Shown in pieces: positions 10,127 through 20,610 of a DNA stretch of 64,000 nt. Each line of letters opens with the position of its first letter. Positions within the stretch are counted from its first letter, which is position 1. A program made the position numbers and the translations under genes. The notes under the pieces were generated by a model. That model was given only the letters and a program-made list of their open reading frames with translations. It was not told the DNA's origin and did not search any database. The stretch comes from Acinetobacter sp. C26M (GTDB lineage Bacteria; Pseudomonadota; Gammaproteobacteria; Pseudomonadales; Moraxellaceae): positions 1,488,001 through 1,552,000 of the forward strand of contig NZ_CP098478.1 in assembly GCF_023702675.1 (NCBI RefSeq). Direction: 5' to 3'.

Positions 10127-13100
10127 ATGAATAAAGTCTATAAACTGGTGTGGAATGCTTCAATAGGTGTTTGGGTCGCGGTCTCAGAGCTAGCTAAATC
10201 CAAAGTAAAATCAAAGACAATTAAAGTTTCAGCTGCTGTCATACTGGTCAATTTTACAGTGGGGATGGGGACAAGCTATGCTGATGACGTGATTCAAGGA
10301 AGTAATATACAAGTCGTTACAGATAATAGTGATCCACTGAATATAAAGCATACGATCTCTACATCGGATAATGTTGTATTTAAGAATGTCACCGTGGGTT
10401 CGGTGGTGGTTGATAGTACAAGCAATAAAATCTCTGGATTGAGTGATGGGGTAAATAATAATGATGCTGCAACTTTTGGGCAGCTGAAAACGGTTGATGA
10501 TAAAGTCAGTCAAAATAGTTCAGATATTTCATCATTAAATTCGAGTGTTTCAAAAAACACAGGGGATATCTCTACATTAAACTCGAATGTTTCAAAAAAT
10601 ACGGGTGATATTTCTTCGCTAAATAATCGGGTTACGGTCAATGAGGGAGATATTGCAAACTTACAATCATCGGTCGGTGGAATATCAAATCAGACGTGGA
10701 AAATTCAAGCAAATGGTGATGCTGCAAGCTCGGTAAAAGCCTCAGACACGGTTCAGTTTTTAGATGGTACAAATATCGCCATTACCCGATCAGGAAATAA
10801 TCTGACTGTTGCTACAAAGCCAGAAGTTAGTTTTGACAAAGTTACAGTCGATGGCGTTGTGATCGATAATGGTCAAATTACAGTGACTAAAAATGCCACT
10901 GTAGGTTCTGGATCGAAGGAGGTCGTGACTGGTGATCAACTGTATAAAGTTGAGCAAGATCTGTTAAATGCTGGGATTGAACGTGCTAAATACTTTCATG
11001 CAACTTCAGTTTTAGATGATTCTGTCGCTGATGGAACAGACTCAGTGGCGGTGGGACCAAAAGCTGTTACCAATAGTGCTGCAACAGATGCAGTAGCGAT
11101 TGGCAATAATGCTGTTGTTGGAACAGCAACGGTTGGTGGTACACCTGCTACCGATGGTATTGAGTCAATTGCGATTGGCAAAGATACCAAAGCATTAGGC
11201 AATAAAAATACAGTGATTGGGCAAGCGGCAACAACTGATACGAAGGAAATTACCAGTTCAATTGCGATTGGTGATGGAGCAAAAATTAGTGGCACTAACA
11301 CTAAAAATGCCATAGCTGTAGGTTCTAACTCTATTGCCAGTGCCGAAAATGCGAGTGCATTCGGTACAAGTGCGGAAGCTTCTGCATCGAATGCCACAGC
11401 GGTTGGTAAAGGGGCGAAAGCAGCATCTGGTTCAGCCACGGCTTTGGGCGATAGTGCAATTGCGAGTGGTGCAAATTCAACTGCACTTGGTTCAGGTGCA
11501 CAAGCGAATAGTACCAGTGCAATTTCTTTAGGTGCAAATGCGGGTGTGGGTACAGTCAATAATGCAGGAAATAGTAATCAAAACCATATTGCAATTGGTA
11601 CCAGTGCAGGACAAAACATCAAAGGCAATGAAAATATTGCCATTGGTTTAGAAGCATCCAATGGGACTTCAGGCAATTATAATATTGCGATTGGTTCGAA
11701 GTCGGGGCAAGCTTCCACGGGTGAAGAAAATGTCAGTATTGGTTATTTATCCAATCAAAATGCTAAAGAAACTGACCATACTACAGCGATCGGTGGGCGC
11801 TCAATCTCTGGTCAAGCTGCTGTTGCTGTCGGTTATTTAGCGAGTGCTGACAATCAAGGTGCAGTTGCGATTGGAGCTGCTTCAAAAGTAGAAGGTATTG
11901 ATGATGGTTCAGGCACAGGAACCAAGAAAAATGCAGATAATGGTGTTGCTGTCGGGATTAATGCGTGGTCTAAAGACAACAGTATTGCATTGGGTTCTAA
12001 CTCAGTCGCTTCAAAAGATTTAGCGGAAACACAAACAGGCTATTTGACCTCATCTAAAACCAGTAATCAAGGTGTCATCTCAGTTGGTTCGGATGGGTCA
12101 GGAGGGGTGGCTGCATTTAACCGCCGAATTGCTCATGTGGATGATGGTGCGGATGGTTATGATGCAGTTAACGTCAGACAGTTAAAAATTGCTCAAGAAA
12201 AAGTAGGTAATTTAATTGGTGGTGATGTCAGTGTAGACAACAACGGCAATTATTCACAAATCACACTGAAAGATAATAATGGCAAGGAATATAAATACAA
12301 CACCGTGGTTGACGCTTTAGGCGCAATCTCAAGTGGTGCGGTGCTTCCAAGCGTCGACAATGCTGTGACTTATACAGATGCAACCTCTAAGCAAATTAAT
12401 CTAAGACCAAATACGGTAATTAGTGGTTTGGCACCAGGTAAAGTGGGTACAGATGCGGTGAATCTGGCTCAAATGCAAGAAGCCGTTGAGGCAAGCCGAG
12501 TTAAATATATCAGTGTTAAATCTGAGGCGATTGGTAACAAAAATAATGAAGGTGCTTCTGGGGTCGATGCGGTTGCAATTGGGCCTGAAGCCATTGCCCA
12601 GAATAAAAACAGTACCGCCATTGGTTCGCAGGTCTATGCGCTTGGTGATAATGCGACCACGATTGGTTCAACAGGAACGATTGCATATGATGCAGCAGGT
12701 GTTGCGATCGGCCAGCATGCAATTAGCCGTGGTGAGAACAGTATTGTGATTGGTAAAGATGCGAAATCTGAACCACAAACCAGCAATGATAAAGTAAATG
12801 ATGCGATTGCTGTAGGTACCAATGCATTGGTGACCAACAATAAAGGAATTGCGATTGGTAAAGAAACGATTGCTCGCGGGGAGGAAAGTATTGCGCAAGG
12901 TTATGATGCTCGGGCTAGTGCAGATCGTGCGCTTGCTGTTGGGGTCAGCAGTCGTTCCTCAAGTACAGATGCACTGGCTTTGGGTACGCAAGCATCGGCA
13001 TCTGGAACCAATGCTTTAGCGACAGGTAAACAAGCCAATGCAAATGCCCGTGACTCAATTGCAACTGGGACTCAAGCCACAAGCTATGCGACTAATGCGA

Positions 13101-16100
13101 TTGCATTAGGAAATAATGCCATCTCAGGGAAAGCCAATCCGACCAAAGATGAAATTGATAATAATCTCAATTCAAATACCATCGCTATTGGTACAGATAG
13201 TTTTGCCAAGATCCAAAGTGCGATTGCTTTAGGAAATACAGCTCGAGCAACTGAAGAAAATACTATTGCAGTAGGTAAAAACAGTAAGGTAGAAGCAAAA
13301 GATGCGATTGCAATTGGTCTCGATGCTCAGACGATTGGAGCGAATGGGGTTGCTTTAGGTAAACAAGCAAAAGCAGATGGGGAAAATGCGCTTGCCCAAG
13401 GTGTTTCGGCCAAGGCACTAAATACCAATGCAATTGCACAAGGGAATAATGCCCAAGCGATTGCGGATAATGCAACTGCAATTGGTGCAAATGCTTTGGC
13501 GACAGGTAGTGCAGCAATTTCACAAGGTTTCAATGCCAAAGCGTTAAATACCAATACCATTGCTCAAGGGACCAATGCACAAGCAACAGCCGAAGGTGCG
13601 ACTGCCATAGGTGCAAATACAGTTGTTAATCATAATAATGCGGTTGCCCTTGGTAATGGTTCGCAATCTGCCGATTATGTACAAACAACCAGTACGGTAA
13701 TTAATGGCAAGACCTATAATTTTGCTGGTACACCTACCAATTCTTCAAGTGTAAGTGTGGGCAGTGCAGGGAATGAACGTACCATCGTCAATGTCGCTGC
13801 AGGTCGAATCAGTTCCACCAGTACGGATGCGATTAATGGTAGTCAGTTGCATCAAACCAATACTGCAATTGAAGATTTAGCTAATACAGCACTGACCTTT
13901 CAAGTAGATAGCGGTACCAATGTACAGCGTAAACTTGGAGAAACACTAAATGTCGTTGGTGGCGTAACAGATGCGAGCAAATTGACAGATAACAATATTG
14001 GCGTTATTGCCGATGGAAATAATAAGCTCACGGTTAAATTAGCCAAAGATGTAAAAGTCGATAGCGTCAACGCAGCAGGCACATTGATCAATAGTAATGG
14101 TCTTAGCTTTGTCGATGGTAGCGGGAATGCGATCGCAAACAGCCCAAGTATTAGCAAGAATGGAATTAGTGCAGGAAATCAAAAGATCACCAATGTCGCC
14201 AAAGGTGATGTAAATGCGACATCAACCGATGCGGTGAATGGCAGCCAGTTGAATGAAGTCCAGCAAATTGCCAATAAGGGTTGGAATCTCACTACCAATA
14301 ACAATGCGGCAAGTAAGAGCAATGTTGCACCTGACGGCACTGTAGATATTTCCAATGCAGACAGCAACCTTGTGATCAGCAACCAAGGTAATAATGTAGA
14401 TATCCGTCTCGCCAATCAAGTTACGATTGGATCAGGCACAGGCAGCAACCCTGTAACAGTGAATGGTGTAACAGGTCGAATCAATGGTTTGACCAATACC
14501 ACATGGGATCCAAATACCACCTATAACAGTAAACAGGCTGCGACCGAGGAACAGTTAAAGTCAGTCAGTGATGTTGCACAGAATGCCAACAAGGGCTGGA
14601 ATGTAAGATCAGACAGTAACTTAGCCGCAACGCAAGTGAAGCCAACGGATACGGTAGATATTGGTTTGGCGACAGGTGAAAGCAATCTTAAATCGACTGC
14701 GGTGAATGATGGTAAAGGTACCACCACGATTGATTTTAGCTTAAGCCGAGACCTGAATATTGATACGGTCACTGCGGGTACTGGAACAAATAAAACGGTG
14801 TTGAGTCAGACGGGCGTGAATATTGAAAATGGAACGACTCAAACGCAGCTTGAAGCAGGTAAAGTGGTTGTTAAAAACACAGCGAATACCCTGACTTTAG
14901 ATGCAGGTAAAGGCACGCTTGAGGGTCTAAGCAATAAAGATATCAGCAGTGCCGACTTTGCCACTCAAGGTCGTGCAGCGACGGAAGAGCAATTGAAACA
15001 AATCCAGACGGGTTTGACGGATAGTGGCTTTGGTTTAACTGCGGCAGATGGTAATTCAGTACAGAAGAAACTGGGACAAACGGTCGATGTGGTGGGAGCC
15101 GACAGCAATATCACTACGAAGGTGGATCAAGGTAAGCTTGCCATAGAGTTATCCAAAGACTTGGCAGTGAATAGCGTCAACGCAGCTGGCACATTAATTA
15201 ATAGCAATGGTCTCAGCTTTGTAGATGGCAGTGGTAATGCAATCGCAAATAGCCCAAGTATCAGCAAGAATGGAATTAGTGCAGGCAATCAAAAGATCAC
15301 CAATGTGGCCAAAGGTGATGTAAATGCGACATCAACCGATGCGGTGAATGGCAGCCAGTTGAATGAAGTCCAGCAAATTGCCAATAAGGGTTGGAATCTC
15401 ACCACCAATAACAATGCGGCAAGTAAGAGCAATGTTGCACCTGACGGCACTGTAGATATTTCCAATGCAGACAGCAACCTTGTGATCAGCAATCAAGGTA
15501 ATAATGTAGATATCCGTCTCGCCAATCAGGTCACGATTGGATCAGGCACAGGCAGCAACCCTGTAACAGTGAATGGTGTAACAGGTCGAATCAATGGCTT
15601 GACCAATACCACATGGGATCCGAACGCAAGCTATAACAATAAACAGGCTGCGACCGAGGAACAATTAAAATCAGTGAGTGATGTTGCACAGAATGCGAAT
15701 AAGGGCTGGAATGTAAAATCAGACAGTAACCTAGCCGCAACGCAAGTGAAGCCAACAGATACGGTCGATATTGGTTTGGCGACAGGTGAAAGCAATCTTA
15801 AATCGACTGCGGTGAATGATGGTAAAGGTACCACCACGATTGACTTTAGTTTAAGTAAAGATCTGAAAGTCGACAGCGTTAACGCAGCGGGCACATTAAT
15901 CAATAGCAATGGTCTTAGCTTTGTCGATGGTAGCGGGAATGCGATCGCAAACAGCCCAAGTATTAGCAAGAATGGAATCAGTGCGGGCAATCAAAAGATC
16001 ACCAATGTTGCCAAAGGTGATGTAAATGCGACGTCGACTGATGCGGTGAATGGTAGTCAGTTGAATGAAGTCCAGCAAATTGCCAATAAGGGTTGGAATC

Positions 16101-18490
16101 TCACCACCAATAACAATGCGGCAAGCAAGAGTAATGTTGCACCTGACGGCACTGTAGATATTTCCAATGCAGACAGCAACCTTGTGATCAGCAATCAAGG
16201 TAATAATGTAGATATCCGTCTCGCCAATCAAGTTACGATTGGATCAGGCACAGGCAGCAACCCTGTAACGGTGAATGGTGTAACAGGTCGAATCAATGGT
16301 TTGACCAACACCACATGGGATCCGAACGCGACTTATAACAGTAAACAGGCTGCGACAGAGGAACAGTTAAAATCAGTCAGTGATGTTGCACAGAATGCGA
16401 ATAAGGGCTGGAATGTAAAATCAGACAGTAACCTAGCCGCAACGCAAGTGAAGCCAACGGATACGGTAGATATTGGCTTAGCCACAGGTGAAAGCAATCT
16501 TAAATCGACTGCGGTGAATGATGGTAAAGGCACGACTACGATTGATTTTAGTTTAAGCCGAGACCTGAATATTGATACGGTCACTGCGGGTACTGGAGCA
16601 AATAAAACCGTGTTGCGCCAGGCGGGCGTGAATATTGAAAATGGAACGACTCAAACGCAGCTTGAAGCAGGTAAAGTGGTTGTTAAAAACACAGCGAATA
16701 CTCTGACTTTAGATGCAGGCAAAGGCACACTTGAAGGTCTAAGCAATAAAGATATCAGTAGTGCCGACTTTGCAACCCAAGGTCGTGCAGCGACAGAAGA
16801 GCAATTGAAACAAATCCAGACGGGTTTGACAGATAGTGGCTTTGGTTTAACTGCGGCAGATGGTAATTCAGTACAGAAGAAACTGGGACAAACGGTGGAT
16901 GTAGTTGGTGCCGACAGCAACATCACCACGAAGGTGGATCAAGGTAAGCTTGCCATAGAGTTATCCAAAGACTTGGCAGTGAATAGCGTTAACGCAGCAG
17001 GCACATTGATCAATAGTAATGGTCTTAGCTTTGTCGATGGCAGTGGTAATACGATCGCAAACAGCCCAAGTATCAGCAAGAATGGAATCAGTGCAGGCAA
17101 TCAAAAGATCACCAATGTGGCCAAAGGTGATGTAAATGCGACTTCAACTGAGGCAGTGAATGGTAGTCAATTATTTGCAGTTGGTGATGGAGTGAAAAAC
17201 ATCATTGGTGGCACAACGACTTATGATCCAAATACAGGCACATTTATCAATAACAATATTGGGAACACTGGTGAAAGTACTATCCATGATGCGATTAAAT
17301 CAGTCAACAATACTGTGCAAACAGTGAGTAAAGGTTGGAACTTAACCACCAATGGGCAAAACTCAAGCCAAGTAAAACCAACAGATACCGTTGATTTTGC
17401 AAATAAAGATGGAAATATCAAAGTCAATAATACGGGGAATAACGTCACAGTTGATTTGGCGAAAGATATTAAAGTCGATAGTGTCCAAGCTGGAAATAGC
17501 ACGCTTAATAATAATGGTCTAACCATTAAAGATGGGCCAAGTGTCACTCAGAACGGAATTGATGCAGGGAATAAAAAAATCACCAACGTTGCAGAGGGTA
17601 GTATTGCTAAAAACAGTAAAGATGCTGTGAATGGTAGTCAATTGCATGACATGTTGGGGGATGGGGCTTTTGTTGGTGGTGATGGAAATACCATTACTAA
17701 TATTGGCGGGACAGGTGCGACCAATATCAATGATGCGATTAGTTCAATTAACCAAAAAGCGGGACAGCATTCTACAGTCGTTGCAGGTCAGAATATGACG
17801 GTCACACAAACTACAAATAGTTCAGGTGGTAAAGAGTTCAAAGTTGCAACAAATGATGATGTCACTTTTAAAACAGTCACTACTCAGAAAGTAACTGCGG
17901 ATAATGTAACAGTAGGTGATGTTCAGATTACTAAAGCAGGGATTAATGCGGGCAACAAAGTCATTAGCAATGTTGCAGATGGAGCAGTCAATAGCACCTC
18001 AAAAGAAGCAGTGAATGGCTCGCAATTGAATACATCGAACCAATATATTACCAAATCACTTGGTGGTGGTGCGAAGTATGAAAATGGCAAATTTACTGAA
18101 CCAACCTACAATGTAAATAATGGTTCTTATAACAACGTGGGAGATGCGCTAGGTGCATTGAATCAAGCTAACATTAACATAGGGAATCAAATTAATAACT
18201 TGGGTGATCGAATAGAGCAGGTTTTCTATGAAACCAACGGTCGTATCGATAATTTAGAAGAGAAAATGTCAGCGGGTATCGCTGCAAATGCGGCATTAGA
18301 ACAAGCCCCATATGTAGCTGGTAAAGTCACCTTAGCCGTTGGTGCTGGTTATTATAATAATCAGAATGCTGTTGGTGTGACCTTAAGAAAAACAGCAGAT
18401 AATGGTCGTTGGTCACTCACTAGTGGTGCTGCGCTTGGCAGTCAAGGTGGGGCATTGGTTCGTGTTGGCGTAAGCACCGTGCTTGATTAA
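10127..18490 (+). CDS. Giant trimeric autotransporter adhesin (YadA/Ata/AtaA type)
   Basis: 2787-residue type Vc secreted adhesin of the outer membrane. Residues 1-53 form an extended signal peptide (ESPR: MNKVYKLVWN...WVAVSE, then a hydrophobic core). Coiled-coil-like segments follow (about 125-185). Long YadA-head runs of AIG/ALG-x-A-x-A repeats occur at about 300-670 and 810-1190. At least six neck motifs of the form DAVNGSQL follow. Residues 1314-2340 are built of large tandem blocks listed separately. The C-terminus has a short coiled coil (NNLGDRIEQVFYETNGRIDNLE, broken here for length at N20) and a four-strand YadA anchor over the last 80 or so residues. The chain ends VGVSTVLD, without the terminal aromatic residue usual for outer-membrane beta-barrels. 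tpgA follows directly. Confidence 0.96.
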   Translation: MNKVYKLVWNASIGVWVAVSELAKSKVKSKTIKVSAAVILVNFTVGMGTSYADDVIQGSNIQVVTDNSDPLNIKHTISTSDNVVFKNVTVGSVVVDSTSNKISGLSDGVNNNDAATFGQLKTVDDKVSQNSSDISSLNSSVSKNTGDISTLNSNVSKNTGDISSLNNRVTVNEGDIANLQSSVGGISNQTWKIQANGDAASSVKASDTVQFLDGTNIAITRSGNNLTVATKPEVSFDKVTVDGVVIDNGQITVTKNATVGSGSKEVVTGDQLYKVEQDLLNAGIERAKYFHATSVLDDSVADGTDSVAVGPKAVTNSAATDAVAIGNNAVVGTATVGGTPATDGIESIAIGKDTKALGNKNTVIGQAATTDTKEITSSIAIGDGAKISGTNTKNAIAVGSNSIASAENASAFGTSAEASASNATAVGKGAKAASGSATALGDSAIASGANSTALGSGAQANSTSAISLGANAGVGTVNNAGNSNQNHIAIGTSAGQNIKGNENIAIGLEASNGTSGNYNIAIGSKSGQASTGEENVSIGYLSNQNAKETDHTTAIGGRSISGQAAVAVGYLASADNQGAVAIGAASKVEGIDDGSGTGTKKNADNGVAVGINAWSKDNSIALGSNSVASKDLAETQTGYLTSSKTSNQGVISVGSDGSGGVAAFNRRIAHVDDGADGYDAVNVRQLKIAQEKVGNLIGGDVSVDNNGNYSQITLKDNNGKEYKYNTVVDALGAISSGAVLPSVDNAVTYTDATSKQINLRPNTVISGLAPGKVGTDAVNLAQMQEAVEASRVKYISVKSEAIGNKNNEGASGVDAVAIGPEAIAQNKNSTAIGSQVYALGDNATTIGSTGTIAYDAAGVAIGQHAISRGENSIVIGKDAKSEPQTSNDKVNDAIAVGTNALVTNNKGIAIGKETIARGEESIAQGYDARASADRALAVGVSSRSSSTDALALGTQASASGTNALATGKQANANARDSIATGTQATSYATNAIALGNNAISGKANPTKDEIDNNLNSNTIAIGTDSFAKIQSAIALGNTARATEENTIAVGKNSKVEAKDAIAIGLDAQTIGANGVALGKQAKADGENALAQGVSAKALNTNAIAQGNNAQAIADNATAIGANALATGSAAISQGFNAKALNTNTIAQGTNAQATAEGATAIGANTVVNHNNAVALGNGSQSADYVQTTSTVINGKTYNFAGTPTNSSSVSVGSAGNERTIVNVAAGRISSTSTDAINGSQLHQTNTAIEDLANTALTFQVDSGTNVQRKLGETLNVVGGVTDASKLTDNNIGVIADGNNKLTVKLAKDVKVDSVNAAGTLINSNGLSFVDGSGNAIANSPSISKNGISAGNQKITNVAKGDVNATSTDAVNGSQLNEVQQIANKGWNLTTNNNAASKSNVAPDGTVDISNADSNLVISNQGNNVDIRLANQVTIGSGTGSNPVTVNGVTGRINGLTNTTWDPNTTYNSKQAATEEQLKSVSDVAQNANKGWNVRSDSNLAATQVKPTDTVDIGLATGESNLKSTAVNDGKGTTTIDFSLSRDLNIDTVTAGTGTNKTVLSQTGVNIENGTTQTQLEAGKVVVKNTANTLTLDAGKGTLEGLSNKDISSADFATQGRAATEEQLKQIQTGLTDSGFGLTAADGNSVQKKLGQTVDVVGADSNITTKVDQGKLAIELSKDLAVNSVNAAGTLINSNGLSFVDGSGNAIANSPSISKNGISAGNQKITNVAKGDVNATSTDAVNGSQLNEVQQIANKGWNLTTNNNAASKSNVAPDGTVDISNADSNLVISNQGNNVDIRLANQVTIGSGTGSNPVTVNGVTGRINGLTNTTWDPNASYNNKQAATEEQLKSVSDVAQNANKGWNVKSDSNLAATQVKPTDTVDIGLATGESNLKSTAVNDGKGTTTIDFSLSKDLKVDSVNAAGTLINSNGLSFVDGSGNAIANSPSISKNGISAGNQKITNVAKGDVNATSTDAVNGSQLNEVQQIANKGWNLTTNNNAASKSNVAPDGTVDISNADSNLVISNQGNNVDIRLANQVTIGSGTGSNPVTVNGVTGRINGLTNTTWDPNATYNSKQAATEEQLKSVSDVAQNANKGWNVKSDSNLAATQVKPTDTVDIGLATGESNLKSTAVNDGKGTTTIDFSLSRDLNIDTVTAGTGANKTVLRQAGVNIENGTTQTQLEAGKVVVKNTANTLTLDAGKGTLEGLSNKDISSADFATQGRAATEEQLKQIQTGLTDSGFGLTAADGNSVQKKLGQTVDVVGADSNITTKVDQGKLAIELSKDLAVNSVNAAGTLINSNGLSFVDGSGNTIANSPSISKNGISAGNQKITNVAKGDVNATSTEAVNGSQLFAVGDGVKNIIGGTTTYDPNTGTFINNNIGNTGESTIHDAIKSVNNTVQTVSKGWNLTTNGQNSSQVKPTDTVDFANKDGNIKVNNTGNNVTVDLAKDIKVDSVQAGNSTLNNNGLTIKDGPSVTQNGIDAGNKKITNVAEGSIAKNSKDAVNGSQLHDMLGDGAFVGGDGNTITNIGGTGATNINDAISSINQKAGQHSTVVAGQNMTVTQTTNSSGGKEFKVATNDDVTFKTVTTQKVTADNVTVGDVQITKAGINAGNKVISNVADGAVNSTSKEAVNGSQLNTSNQYITKSLGGGAKYENGKFTEPTYNVNNGSYNNVGDALGALNQANINIGNQINNLGDRIEQVFYETNGRIDNLEEKMSAGIAANAALEQAPYVAGKVTLAVGAGYYNNQNAVGVTLRKTADNGRWSLTSGAALGSQGGALVRVGVSTVLD
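14066..15175 (+). repeat. Autotransporter stalk repeat, long block 1 (1110 bp)
   Basis: Begins at codon 1314 (VNAAGTLINSNG). Contains the KGWNLTTNN and TWDP segments and the 408-bp insert starting RDLNIDTVTAGTG and ending KDLAVNS. Nucleotide sequence is nearly identical to the block at 15878-16987. Confidence 0.92.
15176..15877 (+). repeat. Autotransporter stalk repeat, short block (702 bp)
   Basis: Same start (VNAAGTLINSNG, codon 1684) and same order as the long blocks, but lacking the 408-bp RDLNID...KDLAVNS insert. It joins straight to the next block via SLSKDLKVDS. Confidence 0.92.
15878..16987 (+). repeat. Autotransporter stalk repeat, long block 2 (1110 bp)
   Basis: Second full 1110-bp block (codon 1918 onward), with a few substitutions from block 1 (for example NKTVLRQAG against NKTVLSQTG). 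A fourth, partial copy of the block start follows at 16988 to about 17165 and then diverges at NGSQLFAVGDG. Confidence 0.92.
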
Positions 18491-18503
18491 AATAATGAAA
18501 AAA

Positions 18504-18522
18504 GGGAGAGCTGGGCTCTCCC
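18504..18522 (+). other. Stem-loop between the autotransporter and tpgA
   Basis: GGGAGAGC-tgg-GCTCTCCC, a perfect 8-bp stem 14 nt after the adhesin stop. No T-tract follows, so read-through into tpgA is expected. It may lower tpgA level or stabilise the long adhesin mRNA. Confidence 0.65.
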
Positions 18523-18553
18523 AACATAAATTTATAATAATTTGGAGCAAGAA

Positions 18554-19354
18554 ATGAAAAAAAATACATTATTGATGATCAGTATATTGGCGATAGGATT
18601 TTCTTCATTCTATTCACAAGCCGATGATATGAAACAGGTTCAGCAGGGTGAAGTTACTTTTCCTAATGTAGATAAAAGCTATCTAAAGCAAGTGAAGCGC
18701 TATGAATATGACAGCGTTGCTCGTTTAGATACAGGTTTAACCAAAGATCAAATCCGTCATTTATTGGGAAATCCACAATTTAGTGAAGGGATTTTTGCGG
18801 TTAAAACATGGAATTATGTACTTGATATCCGTATTCCCAAAACACAAAAATATCAACGTTGTCAGCTAAGAGTTGATTTTGATAAACAATATATTGCGGA
18901 AAAACTTTTCTGGAAAGGAGAAGCATGTGAAGGTTTGATTGCGTGGGGAGAGAATAATCAATTACCTGAAAAACCTGTCGTTGCTCCAGTATCTGCAACG
19001 AAGGCAGCCAGTATATTCTTTGCTTTTGATCGCTTTGATGAAACTGCAATTGAGATGGGTACAACCTCGATTGCGGAGATTGCTCAAAGAATAAAAGCAG
19101 AAAGTTCAAATACACCGATTATTGTCGCAGGCTTTACCGATCCTTTGGGTAAGTTCGCCTACAACTATCGTTTATCTTCGCAACGTGCCAATACAGTTGC
19201 GAAGTTATTGGTTGCTCAAGGTATTGATGGAAATCGTATTCAAATACAGGCCAATAGCAAAACCGATGTATATCAGCAATGTACAGGTGATCAGCATAAT
19301 CAACAATTGATCGGCTGTCTTGCACCCAATCGACGTGTCAATGTGAGTTGGTAA
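18554..19354 (+). CDS. tpgA: Trimeric-autotransporter peptidoglycan-associated protein
   Basis: 266-residue periplasmic protein. Signal peptide at about residues 1-24 ([16 protein letters not shown], cleavage after SQA). An SmpA/OmlA (BamE-like) domain at about 40-120 contains [13 protein letters not shown] and TWNYVLD. A C-terminal OmpA-like peptidoglycan-binding domain at about 155-265 contains [26 protein letters not shown] and NRRVNV. This two-domain make-up and the position after the adhesin match TpgA, described with AtaA of Acinetobacter sp. Tol 5 as needed for surface display. ATG 18554 is chosen because GGAG lies 7 nt before it; an in-frame TTG four codons upstream overlaps that RBS. 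Confidence 0.9.
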   Translation: MKKNTLLMISILAIGFSSFYSQADDMKQVQQGEVTFPNVDKSYLKQVKRYEYDSVARLDTGLTKDQIRHLLGNPQFSEGIFAVKTWNYVLDIRIPKTQKYQRCQLRVDFDKQYIAEKLFWKGEACEGLIAWGENNQLPEKPVVAPVSATKAASIFFAFDRFDETAIEMGTTSIAEIAQRIKAESSNTPIIVAGFTDPLGKFAYNYRLSSQRANTVAKLLVAQGIDGNRIQIQANSKTDVYQQCTGDQHNQQLIGCLAPNRRVNVSW

Positions 19355-19502
19355 TCATGGGTCTGATTAAAGCAATCAGCTCGACTCCTGTTTACACACA
19401 GAGACACAAAACATAATGATCGTTAAAAACTTTAATGTTCATTTAAGCAAGGGTGGTTAATTTAAAGATACGGACATAAGCTGTAGCAGCAATACACCTT
19501 TC

Positions 19503-19530
19503 GCCACATTTCCAGATGTGGCTTTTTTTT
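19503..19530 (+). terminator. Intrinsic terminator after tpgA
   Basis: GCCACAT-ttccag-ATGTGGC followed by eight T, before convergent pcaU. This is the stop for the adhesin-tpgA transcript. Confidence 0.9.
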
Positions 19531-19536
19531 GTCTGA

Positions 19537-20361
19537 TTAAATGATTTGGCGTAAATCGCGAGCTGTTTCTTGTAGCAAAGGTAAAATATGGGCAATTAAA
19601 TAATCCTTGGTGGTACGCATGGTTGGAGACACGATATTTAAGGCCGCAACAACGGCTGCATTGGAATCATAAATCGGTACAGCCACAGCATGCACCCCTA
19701 ATTCATGTTCTTCGCAGGAATAACACCAATCTTGTTCTTTAATTTCATGCAGTAATTCTAAAAATAGATCAGTTTCGGTATGGGTATATTTGGTTAGACG
19801 TTTTAACGGGTATTTTTCTAACCATCGCTTTTGTTGTTCAGGTGTTAAATGTGCCAGCAGAATTTTGCCAGCAGAGGTGGCATGGGCAGGGAGTCGATTA
19901 CCTAAATGTAAGCCATAAGGATTGACCCGATCGGTCTGTTGGTGAGCTGCACTACGGGCAATGGTAATCGCTTCATAACCATCTAAAACCATCACCGAAT
20001 AAATCAACGAGGTTTGATTGGTTAAAAGATTTAATAAAGGCTGACATATTTTTGGAAGTGTGGAACCATCCAGATAAGCCCCAGAAAATTTAAGAATCTT
20101 GGGTGATAGATAATAATAATGCCCATCAAAATCTAAATAGCCTAAGTATTCTAAAGTGAGTAAATGGCGTCGCGCAGCCGCGCGGGTCATGCCCGTTTTT
20201 TCAGCGGCGGTACTCATATTTAAGCGATGTCGTTCAGGGCCGAAGCATTCCAAAATTGCTAAGCCTTTCGCGATTCCTGCAATAAAATCTTCATGCCGAA
20301 TGGTCTTTTTATTTTCGTTATGATGAATCAAACGCGGATTCTTTTCCTGATCATTTTCCAT
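19537..20361 (-). CDS. pcaU: IclR-family activator of the pca-qui operon
   Basis: 274-residue IclR-type regulator. An N-terminal winged helix lies at about 25-85 (GIAKGLAILECF, AAEKTGMTRAAARRHLLTLE). The effector domain at about 95-270 has the typical CEEHELGVHAVAVPIYD and ALNIVSPT segments. Divergent from pcaI with the operator between them, exactly as PcaU is placed in A. baylyi, where it answers to protocatechuate, activates pca-qui and represses itself. Length is close to the known protein. Confidence 0.93.
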   Translation of the reverse strand: MENDQEKNPRLIHHNENKKTIRHEDFIAGIAKGLAILECFGPERHRLNMSTAAEKTGMTRAAARRHLLTLEYLGYLDFDGHYYYLSPKILKFSGAYLDGSTLPKICQPLLNLLTNQTSLIYSVMVLDGYEAITIARSAAHQQTDRVNPYGLHLGNRLPAHATSAGKILLAHLTPEQQKRWLEKYPLKRLTKYTHTETDLFLELLHEIKEQDWCYSCEEHELGVHAVAVPIYDSNAAVVAALNIVSPTMRTTKDYLIAHILPLLQETARDLRQII

Positions 20362-20437
20362 AATTTAGACATCCTTGCTAAAACAGTTCCTTTATAAAAA
20401 CATTCTAAGCGAAAGATGACTATTTTACTTGGAAAAT

Positions 20438-20473
20438 GTTCGATGATCGAACTTATAAAATAATCATCGAACA
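20438..20473. promoter_or_regulatory. PcaU operator: palindrome plus third half-site
   Basis: A perfect palindrome GTTCGAT-G-ATCGAAC (20438-20452), then a third copy of the half-site ATCATCGAACA (20463-20473), one helical turn further. Two inverted motifs plus one direct motif is the arrangement described for the PcaU site between pcaU and pcaI. Confidence 0.88.
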
Positions 20474-20610
20474 AAATGCACTTCAAAGCCTAGAAGTGAG
20501 CGCAGAATTTATCAAGAATGAATAGAAGAAATCCGAACAAAGCACTCGACTTAATTTCATCGGTTTTCAGGATGAAAATACGAGTGATGCATCGTACAGG
20601 AAGTAGTCAG

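Noticed and set aside
10996..11559. 187-codon minus-strand open frame inside the adhesin, with several others nearby
   Set aside because: Low-complexity mirror of the AIG/ALG repeat codons; no RBS and no conserved features. The plus-strand frame is clearly the gene.
20518..20610. 31-codon N-terminal extension of PcaI
   Set aside because: The extension is not homologous to the family and lies in the leader; ATG 20611 has an RBS and gives the known length.
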